Shown one piece after another: positions 1-6,100 of a stretch of 7,259 bases of DNA; position 1 is the stretch's first letter, and each line of letters begins with the position of its first letter. The notes below the pieces were generated by a model. That model did not search any database. It had not been told where the DNA came from and saw nothing but the letters and a program-made list of their open reading frames with translations. The stretch lies in NCBI GenBank assembly GCA_009923475.1, contig RFTM01000083.1:1-7259 (forward strand), read 5' to 3'. The position numbers and the translations under genes are program-made. The stretch is from Gammaproteobacteria bacterium. Its GTDB lineage: Bacteria > Pseudomonadota > Gammaproteobacteria > Steroidobacterales > Steroidobacteraceae.

Positions 1-639
1 CAATTCGCGTTGGTGACCGCGGCTCCTGCCGAGTTGCGCGGCACGTCGGTGAGGTTCTCGTACGAAGTGTCACGCCAGCCGTAGCTGACGCCGATCTCGC
101 CGCCCGAGCTGTCCTCGCGCATGCGCAGGTTGATGACGCCCGCGATGGCGTCGGAGCCGTACTGCGCCGAAGCGCCGTCACGCAGCACGTTCGATGCCGC
201 GCACGGCGACGTTCGGGATGGTGTTGAGGTCGACCGCAGCCGAGCCGCGACCGACGGAGCCGTTGACGTTGACGAGCGCGGCGCTGTGGCGGCGCTTGCC
301 GTTCACGAGCACCAGCGTCTGGTCGGGCGCGAGGCCGCGCAGCGACGCGGGACGAACGGTGTCGGTGCCGTCCGTGAGGCCCGGACGAGGGAAGTTGAAC
401 GAGGGCAGCGCCACGGAGAGCGCCTGGTTGAGTTCGGTGACGCCGAGGTTCTGCAGCGCCGCAGCGGGCACCACATCCACGGGCACGGCGGTGTCGAGCG
501 CCGAACGGTTGGCGACGCGCGTGCCGGTGATGACGACCTGCTCGAGCTCTTCGGCTCCGGCGGCCTGCTGGCCCTGCTGGGCGAGAGCGGCCTGCGAAAG
601 CGCGGCGGCGACGAACACGGCAACCAGTTTGTTGCGCAT
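1..639 (-). pseudogene. TonB-dependent outer-membrane receptor, N-terminal part, frameshifted, runs off left edge
   Basis: Seen: the ATG at 637-639 begins a signal peptide (MRNKLVAVFVAAALSQAALA, then QQ). A TonB-box/plug start follows (EQVVITGTR, residues 33-41), then plug-domain motifs around residues 95-146 (SLRGLAPDQTLVLVNGKRRH; DLNTIPNVAVRGIE). This frame meets TGA at 178-180. The frame shifted by one base, from 188 down to 1, is open and reads VLRDGASAQYGSDAIAGVIN, the conserved continuation of the same plug domain. Removing one base at about 189 joins the two halves exactly, so this is one gene with a single-base insertion or a sequencing error. Known: such receptors bind large nutrients or chelates at the outer membrane and import them using TonB-ExbB-ExbD energy; the plug is followed by a 22-strand barrel, which lies outside the window. 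The substrate is not recognisable. A weak Shine-Dalgarno (AAGAAG) lies six bases upstream of the ATG. It is divergent from the 875-1222 gene. Family assignment is near certain; true pseudogene status is not. Confidence 0.85.
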
Positions 640-690
640 TTACAACTTCTTGGAATCCTTAGGAAGGAACGGGGGTGATCGTAACCCGCG

Positions 691-719
691 AGAGTACCGA
701 GAAACGCCGCGCTGCTCAA
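691..719 (-). promoter_or_regulatory. Possible sigma-70-like promoter for the receptor gene
   Basis: On the minus strand a TTGAGC (714-719) is separated by 17 bases from TACTCT (691-696), about 50 bases upstream of the receptor ATG. The -35 matches four of six consensus bases and the -10 only three, so this is a weak candidate chosen mainly for spacing and position. Confidence 0.22.
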
Positions 720-735
720 CCTTTGTGTGCCTCAC

Positions 736-762
736 TTTTCGGTATCTCGCCATAACCGAAAA
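736..762. promoter_or_regulatory. Inverted repeat in divergent intergenic region (operator-like)
   Basis: Arms TTTTCGGT (736-743) and ACCGAAAA (755-762) are perfect 8-base inverted repeats around an 11-base centre. Allowing one bulged base lets the arms grow inward (TAT against ATA), leaving a six-base loop CTCGCC. The site lies about 100 bases upstream of both divergent gene starts. There is no T-run after the arm in either direction, so it does not look like an intrinsic terminator. A dimeric regulator's operator is the simplest reading; the regulator is unknown. Confidence 0.4.
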
Positions 763-817
763 ACAACACCTATCGATCACCCGGGCCCGGTCAGGAACAC
801 AGCCCGAAAACGAGGGT

Positions 818-843
818 CGAAAGGTGACTATCGGCACCTTTCG
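818..843. promoter_or_regulatory. Perfect 9-bp inverted repeat upstream of the small Cys/His-rich gene
   Basis: CGAAAGGTG (818-826) and CACCTTTCG (835-843) are exact reverse complements separated by eight bases. The repeat ends 31 bases before the chosen ATG at 875, so it could be an operator or a 5'-UTR hairpin that affects translation. No T-tract follows. A start at the in-frame ATG 848 would place this hairpin directly over the ribosome-binding region. Confidence 0.45.
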
Positions 844-874
844 GGGCATGGGTCCCCAGGGGCATCCTCAAGCC

Positions 875-1222
875 ATGAACTGCAAGTTCAACGCCTTCCC
901 GACCTCGCCCTGCGATGACTGCCTGGGCGACTCGAAAAAGCATCTGGAAACGGATGCCGGGTTGGCATTGTATTGCGAGCACGAGAGCGCCCTAGCCCTC
1001 TGCGAGCACAACCGCTGGCGCGTCATCAGCCCCCTCACCTTCGACGAGGCGGCCGCCGTCCTCGAAGCCTGCGTCGCCGCGCGCAAGCTGCCCGAAGTCG
1101 AGGAGGAAGAGCTCCCCGGCGAGCGCGGCTTCCAGCCCTGGCAGCCGCAGCGCATCTGGACCAGCCCCGCCCGGACCGACGCCGCGCCGGGCCACCGCCG
1201 TCCGAAGGCGCCCACCCGCTGA
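875..1222 (+). CDS. Small Cys/His-rich hypothetical protein, possibly zinc-binding
   Basis: A 115-residue protein that I do not recognise as a named family. Seen: C3, a CxxC at 13-16 (PCDDC), C34-x-H36 (YCEHE) and C43-x-H45 (LCEHNRWRVISP), a spacing that would suit one or two structural zinc sites. A helical stretch follows (TFDEAAAVLEACVAARK), then an acidic patch (EVEEEE) and a basic, proline-rich, probably disordered tail ending in KAPTR. There is no signal peptide or membrane segment, so a cytoplasmic location is likely. The start is chosen at ATG 875 because AGGGG at 858-862 lies upstream, although the 12-base spacing is long. The in-frame ATG 848 would add nine residues but has GGGG almost touching it. 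It reads away from the receptor gene and toward the kinase gene, with 81 bases between it and the kinase. Its function is unknown; the zinc idea rests only on the Cys/His pattern. Confidence 0.6.
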   Translation: MNCKFNAFPTSPCDDCLGDSKKHLETDAGLALYCEHESALALCEHNRWRVISPLTFDEAAAVLEACVAARKLPEVEEEELPGERGFQPWQPQRIWTSPARTDAAPGHRRPKAPTR

Positions 1223-1253
1223 CCCCCTCGCGGCGCGCCTTGCCGTGCGCGCT

Positions 1254-1259
1254 TACAAT
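1254..1259 (+). promoter_or_regulatory. -10-like element (TACAAT) upstream of the sensor kinase
   Basis: TACAAT matches five of six bases of the sigma-70 -10 consensus and lies about 45 bases before the kinase ATG. No convincing -35 is seen 16-18 bases upstream in this very GC-rich stretch. If real, the transcript would start near 1266, inside the tandem repeat that follows. Confidence 0.35.
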
Positions 1260-1261
1260 CG

Positions 1262-1291
1262 TCCATTGCGGACGCGTCCACTGCGGATGCG
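1262..1291 (+). repeat. Two tandem copies of a 15-nt direct repeat before the kinase start
   Basis: TCCATTGCGGACGCG (1262-1276) is followed immediately by TCCACTGCGGATGCG (1277-1291), with 13 of 15 bases identical. It lies between the -10-like element and the kinase ATG at 1304. Tandem direct half-sites are a common layout for response-regulator binding, but no binding protein can be named from the sequence. Confidence 0.5.
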
Positions 1292-1303
1292 CGCGGTGAA
1301 CCG

Positions 1304-2503
1304 ATGCTTTTCGACCTAGAGACCCAGAACGTCCCGGCGGCCACGCGCAAGCAGCTCAACCTGCAGGCCGCCGGTCTCATCTTCACCATCCTCGCCGTGG
1401 CGGCGCTGCAGTTGCCCTGGAGGCTCGAGGACTGGACGGTGCTCGAGTGGGGCGGCGTGGGGGCGCTGGTGGCCTTCGCCGTGGCTTTCGGCGCCACGGT
1501 GCTGATGATCGAGTATGGCGCCAACTCCATCGAACGCGTGCTGCTGATCCTGCTGCAGATCACCATCGTGGTGATCGCCTTCGACCGCTTCCGCAACTAT
1601 CCGGGCCTCCTCTACACCGTGCCTGCGCTGCTGATCGTGGTGGCGACCCAGATCGCGACGCTGTTCCGCGACTGGGTGGCGACGCTGCTGATCGTCATCG
1701 CGAGCCTCGCGTTCTGGGGCGTGAGCCTCATCACCATGCCCTGGCCGGGGGCGCTGCTGCCCACCCTGGTGCTGATCGCCTTCCAGGGCTACGCGGTGAG
1801 CATCATCGCCTCGCGCGTCGAGGTCGACCGCGCGCGCGGCGAGCTCGCGCGCAGCAACGCCGAGCTCGTCTCGATGCAGTCGTTCGTGTCCGAGACGGTG
1901 CGCGACCGCGAGCGCCTGCGCATCGCCCGCGACCTGCACGACGTCACCGGCCACAAGCTCACGGCGCTCAAGATAAACCTGCAGATCATGCAGCAGCGGG
2001 TCAAGGACAACTCCGAGCTCAAGGATTTCGTCGACCGCTCGGCGCAGATCGCCGACGACCTGCTCTCCGACACCCGCGTGATCGTGCGCCAGATCAGCGG
2101 CTCCGAGGGCCTCGCGCTCAACGAGTCGCTCACCAAGCTCGCGAACCTGCTGCCCGAGGGCATGATCACCGTCGAGCTCGAGGACGGCCTGCGCGTGCAG
2201 AGCGGCGAGGTCGCCCGGCTGCTGCTGCGCGCCGGCCAGGAGGGCGTCTCGAACGCGCTGCGCCACGGCGGCGCGACCCGCATCAGCCTCGGCCTGCGGC
2301 GCATCTCCGACCGCTTCGTGCTGCGCATCATCGACAACGGCCGCGGCCTGCGCGGCAAGCCGGCGGGCTTCGGGCGCAGCCAGCTGGCGGCGCGGGTCAA
2401 GGAGCTGGACGGCGAGTACCGCCTCATCGACCACGCGGCCACCGGCGGCAGCGGCTGCGAACTCGAGATCACCCTGCCCGACGAGGCGGCGCCGAGCGCC
2501 TGA
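1304..2503 (+). CDS. Membrane sensor histidine kinase, HisKA_3 (NarL/DesK-type) class
   Basis: A 399-residue protein. The N-terminal half (about residues 20-170) holds about six hydrophobic segments with very short loops (near 22-37, 50-69, 79-93, 103-120, 125-143 and 150-168), so sensing is probably within or close to the inner membrane; there is no large periplasmic domain. A linker helix (170-203) leads to the HisKA_3 H-box, RIARDLHDVTGHKLTALK, with the phospho-acceptor His212. The HATPase_c domain has the N-box QEGVSNALRHGG (E313, N317) and G1 box DNGRGL (344-349). The G2 region (AGFGRSQLAARVKELDG) replaces the usual GLxxMRER with a different sequence while keeping the glycines. Family knowledge: such kinases autophosphorylate on His and pass phosphate to NarL/LuxR-type regulators. 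The neighbouring regulator at 2539-3189 is the obvious candidate partner, but it is encoded convergently. GGTGA at 1295-1299 is a plausible ribosome site, four bases before the ATG. The signal is unknown. Confidence 0.93.
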   Translation: MLFDLETQNVPAATRKQLNLQAAGLIFTILAVAALQLPWRLEDWTVLEWGGVGALVAFAVAFGATVLMIEYGANSIERVLLILLQITIVVIAFDRFRNYPGLLYTVPALLIVVATQIATLFRDWVATLLIVIASLAFWGVSLITMPWPGALLPTLVLIAFQGYAVSIIASRVEVDRARGELARSNAELVSMQSFVSETVRDRERLRIARDLHDVTGHKLTALKINLQIMQQRVKDNSELKDFVDRSAQIADDLLSDTRVIVRQISGSEGLALNESLTKLANLLPEGMITVELEDGLRVQSGEVARLLLRAGQEGVSNALRHGGATRISLGLRRISDRFVLRIIDNGRGLRGKPAGFGRSQLAARVKELDGEYRLIDHAATGGSGCELEITLPDEAAPSA

Positions 2504-2530
2504 TCCCGCCGGGATCCGCGCCGGATCCGC
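2502..2530. terminator. Nested palindromes in the convergent gap (possible bidirectional terminator)
   Basis: Between the two convergent stop codons lie GATCCCG-C-CGGGATC (2502-2516) and a second overlapping dyad, GGATCC at 2512-2517 and 2523-2528 with a five-base loop. A GC-rich stem at this position suits a shared terminator. There is no T-run on either side, so canonical intrinsic termination is not supported. Confidence 0.25.
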
Positions 2531-2538
2531 TCCCGCCG

Positions 2539-3189
2539 CTAGAGCAGCCCCGCCGCGATGGCGCGGATCACCGCCTGGGTGCGGTCGCGCGAGCCGAGCT
2601 TGATCATCAGCTCGCTCATGTAGTTCTTGACCGTGCCCTCGACCAGACCGAGCGTCTGCGCGATCTCCTTGTTGGTCAGGCCGGTGGCGGCGAGCCGCAG
2701 CACCGCCTTCTCGCGCTCGGTGAGCGCCGTGTCGAAGGGCACCGCATCATTGGGACGGTCGGTGGCGCGGCTGGCGCGGCGCACCGTGTTGGTCACCACA
2801 GGGCTCATCCACTGCCCTCCGTCCGCCACCGTCTCGATGGCGGCCAGCAGGTCCTCGGGCGAGGCGCCCTTGAGCAGGAAGCCCTTGGCGCCGGCGGTGA
2901 TGGCCTCATCGAGCAGGTTGGCCTCGTCGAAGGTGGTCAGCAGGATGACCGGGATCGGGCGCGCCCAGCTGTTGATGCGGCGCACCACGTCGAAGCCGTT
3001 GAAGCCCGGCATGCGGATGTCGGAGATGACGACATCGACCGACTCGCGACGCAGCGCGGCGATCAACTCGGTGGGCTGGGTGGTGGCGCATTCGACCGTC
3101 ACGCCCGGCATGGTCTCGAGCAGCACTCGCAGCCCCTCGAGGACGAGGGACTGGTCATCGACCAGCGCGACGCGGATGGGCCCGATCAA
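2539..3189 (-). CDS. Response regulator, NarL/FixJ family (receiver + LuxR-type HTH)
   Basis: A 216-residue protein of the standard length for this family. The receiver domain (about 4-120) has the acidic pair D11-D12, phospho-acceptor D57 (VVISDIRMPG), T85/T86 and K107 (GFLLKG). The C-terminal LuxR/GerE helix-turn-helix (about 154-210) has LTEREKAVLRLAATGLTNKE, then the recognition region VEGTVKNYMSEL. All residues needed for phosphorylation are present, so it should act as a phosphorylation-dependent transcription factor in the cytoplasm. The start is TTG at 3187-3189: no ATG or GTG precedes the receiver core in this frame back past 3340, and this TTG gives a full-length receiver. The TTG overlaps the TGA of the upstream fibre gene as TTGA, with no clear Shine-Dalgarno, which predicts translational coupling. 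Its likely kinase partner is the convergent HisKA_3 protein at 1304-2503. Target genes are unknown; the fibre operon and the kinase promoter repeats are natural candidates. Confidence 0.94.
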   Translation of the reverse strand: MIGPIRVALVDDQSLVLEGLRVLLETMPGVTVECATTQPTELIAALRRESVDVVISDIRMPGFNGFDVVRRINSWARPIPVILLTTFDEANLLDEAITAGAKGFLLKGASPEDLLAAIETVADGGQWMSPVVTNTVRRASRATDRPNDAVPFDTALTEREKAVLRLAATGLTNKEIAQTLGLVEGTVKNYMSELMIKLGSRDRTQAVIRAIAAGLL

Positions 3190-6100
3190 CCCGTGCGGGT
3201 CCAGCTGGCCTTGACCTTCTTCGAGGGCGCGACCAGGCCGACGGACGTGCCGTTGGCCACCACATCGATGCCCTGCGAAGCCGACGGCACCACCCGCACC
3301 ACGCCGCCGGCGTTGATGACCTGGGCGGTGGCGAAGCTGCCATCCTCCGAGGTCACCGACACGAAGTAGTGACCGTCGGTGGCGACGTCGAACAGCGGCG
3401 TCACCGTGCCGTAGGAGACGAACAGCTCCTTGCCGCCGGTGTTGACCACGCGGCCGCGCACGCGGGCGGCATCGACGCTGTCGATCACGGCGCCGTCGGC
3501 GTCGAGCTCCTTGAAGCGCGCCTTGTCGGCCTCGATGCGCTCCGCGCGCAGCTCGGCGATGTAGGCACGGTCGGCGGTGAGGTTCTGGACCTTGAAGGTC
3601 GGCGTCAGCACGACCATCGTGTCCGGATCGCGGGTCAGCTCGAAGCGCGCGATGAAGGTCTCGGCCTTGCCGAGGCGCTCGTCGATCTTGATGACCTGCT
3701 GCTCGGTGTTGAAGAGACGGTCTTCCACGACAGCGAGGGTCTTCTCGGCGGCGCCGAGCCGCTGGTCCTGCTCGTCGAGGCGCTGGGCCTGCTGGTCGAG
3801 GCGGTCCGCCTGCTGCTTCATGCCCTCGATCAGCACCGGGACGAAGCCGACATAGTTGACCGACTTGTAGCCCTGCGCGTCGGTGGCGACGAGCTCCGGC
3901 AGCACCTTCTCGACTTCCTGCGCGATCACGCCGATCTGCGGCCGGTCGGAGAAGCCGCGGTCCGGGAAGGCCGCGCGGTTCCAGTCGAAGGTCACGCCCT
4001 GCAGCTTGCGCACCACCGAGAGCGCGTCGGCGATGGCGCGGACATTGGTCTTGAAGCGGGCGTCGGAGGTCTGGGTGAACGTGTTGGCGGCGACATCGCC
4101 CGCCACCTTCACGTTGCCGTTCACGTCGAGCTTGAAGCCAGTGGCGGCCTTCGCGCCGGTGCCGATGCTCATGGCGCCCGTCTCATCGACGATGACCTGG
4201 GCGGCGCCGGCGCCATCCTGGACCTCGAGCAGGTTCGCCGTCTGGCCGCTCGCGCCGCGGACGATGAGGCCCACCTGGCCCGCCGCGCCGGAGACGATGC
4301 GCACGCCGTTGACATCGATGCGCAGGCGCTCGGTGCCATCGACGCTCGCGGTGATGCCGTCCTTGGCGGTGAGCGCCAGCGAGGCATCGCTGCCCACCGA
4401 CGAGGTCTTGATGCCGCCGCCGGCGGTCAGCAGACCGTCGAAGGTGCTGGCGCCGCGTGCGCGGAAGCTGCCGTCGATGTCGACGCTGCCGATGCTGACC
4501 TGGCCGTCCGAGCCGATGCGCACCCGCACGACGCCGCCCGTGCTGATGGTGACGTCATTCGCGCCCGTGGCGGCCAGCGACAGGGCGCCGGTGCTGCTGA
4601 GCAGCGGCGACGTGAGCGAGGTGGTCGCCGTCAGCGTGCCGGTGGAGACCGCGGTGGCCGTCACCGCGCCGGTGGTGACGCCGCCGTTGGCGTTCAGCAT
4701 GCCGGCGAGGGTCGTCACGCCGTTGACGTTGAGCGTGCTCGCCAGCGTGGTCGCGCCGGTGACATCGAGCTTGGCGCCGATGACGCTGTCGCCCGTCGCG
4801 CGGAAGGTGCCCGCGACATCGAGCTGCTTGCCCGGGGCGTCGGTGCCGATGCCCACGTTGCCGTTGGCGGCCACGCGCAAGCGCTCGAGGTTGCTGGTGG
4901 TGACGGTGACATAGTCGGAACCGCCCGCCGCCGCGAGCTGCAGGGCGCTGGTCGCCGTCGCAAGGGCGAGCGAGGTGCTGCTGGTGACGAGCGGCGTGGT
5001 CACCTTGATGCTGCCCGACAGTTCGTCGCCGGCGACGCTGTCAAAGGAGCCGGTGTCGCCTGCGAGGGTGGTGAAGGTCGCGGCCAGCGGCTTGATGTTG
5101 CCGATGACCGTGTCGTTGATGGCCGTGCCTTCGATGCCGCCGGTCGCCGTGAGCGTGCCGCCGATGGTGGCGTTGCCGGTGGTGGTGAGCGTGCTCGCCG
5201 TCAGCGCGCCGGCCGTCAGCGCGCCGGTGGACACGGTGCCGAGGGTGGTGATGCCGGTCACCGTGAGCGTGCCGCCGATCGTGCCGTTGCGCGAGGTCGT
5301 GATCGAGGTCGTGGTGACACCGCTCTTGGCCTCGAGCAGGCCGGTCAGCGTCGTCGCGCCGGTCACCGACAGCGCGCCGCGCACCGTGCCGTCGCCGGTG
5401 GTCGCGAGCGAGGTGGCATCGAGCGTGGTGAAGCGGCCGGTGCTGGCCGTGGTCGCGCCGACCGAGGTGCCGTTGATCGTGCCGCCGCCGATGGCGACGT
5501 TGCCGGCCTGGAGCACGCCCGCCGAGGTCAGCGTGGCGCGCACCGTGCCGTTGGTGGCGAGGGTGATGGCGTTCGCGCCCGTGGCCGCGAGCGCCAGCGT
5601 GCCGGCGTTCGTCACCGACGGCGTCGTCACCGAGGTCGTCGCCGCCAATGTCGGCGTGCTCACGCCGCCCGTCGCCGTCAGCAACCCGGTCACGCCCAGC
5701 GTGCCAGCGAGCGAGGTCGCACCGCCCGACACCGTCAGGCCACCGGTGGTCACCGTCAAACCGTTGCCGATGGTCGCCGCGCCGGTGGTGGCGAGCGAAG
5801 TGGCATCGAGCGTGGTGAAGCGACCGGTGCTGGCGGTGGTCGCGCCGACCGAGGTGCCGTTGATCGTGCCGCCGCTGATGGCGACATTGCCGATCTGGAA
5901 CTGCCCGCCCGAGGTCAGCGTGGCGCGCACCGTGCCGTTGGTGGCGAGGCGCAGGTCGTTGGCATCGGTGGTGCCGAGGTAGTTGCCCGCGGCGACGTTG
6001 GTGTTGCCGGACAGGCCCCACGCGCCCGCAGCGACGAGACCCGCGACCGACACGTTGGAGAGCAGGCCGTCGGATTTCGTGACGACGATGCGATCGTTGC

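Noticed and set aside
781..790. Ten-base perfect palindrome CCGGGCCCGG
   Set aside because: It is purely G/C, has no loop or extension, and is easily expected by chance in DNA this GC-rich.
194..874. N-terminal extension of the small plus-strand protein back to 194
   Set aside because: The extension would lie antisense to the receptor gene and across both inverted repeats. The protein-like composition begins only at about the ATG 875 (or 848).
1316..2434. A 372-codon minus-strand open frame opposite the kinase
   Set aside because: Its composition (Asp/His/Arg/Gln rich, no motif) is typical of the antisense of a GC-rich gene; the kinase on the plus strand has all its catalytic boxes.
1447..3369. 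A 640-codon plus-strand open frame spanning the kinase and the regulator
   Set aside because: It is very rich in Arg/Ala/Pro/Gly with low-complexity composition, crosses two convincing genes in other frames, and shows no domain. GC-rich codon bias explains the lack of stops.
3883..5982. Long plus-strand open frames (3883-4914 and 4975-5982) opposite the fibre gene
   Set aside because: Their Val/Ser/Pro repeats mirror the Thr/Gly/Ala repeats of the fibre gene on the other strand; no independent motif or ribosome site.
5041..6021. Minus-strand His/Arg-rich open frame inside the fibre gene
   Set aside because: It is an out-of-frame reading of the repeat region, low complexity with His-Arg-Asp runs, and has no recognisable domain.
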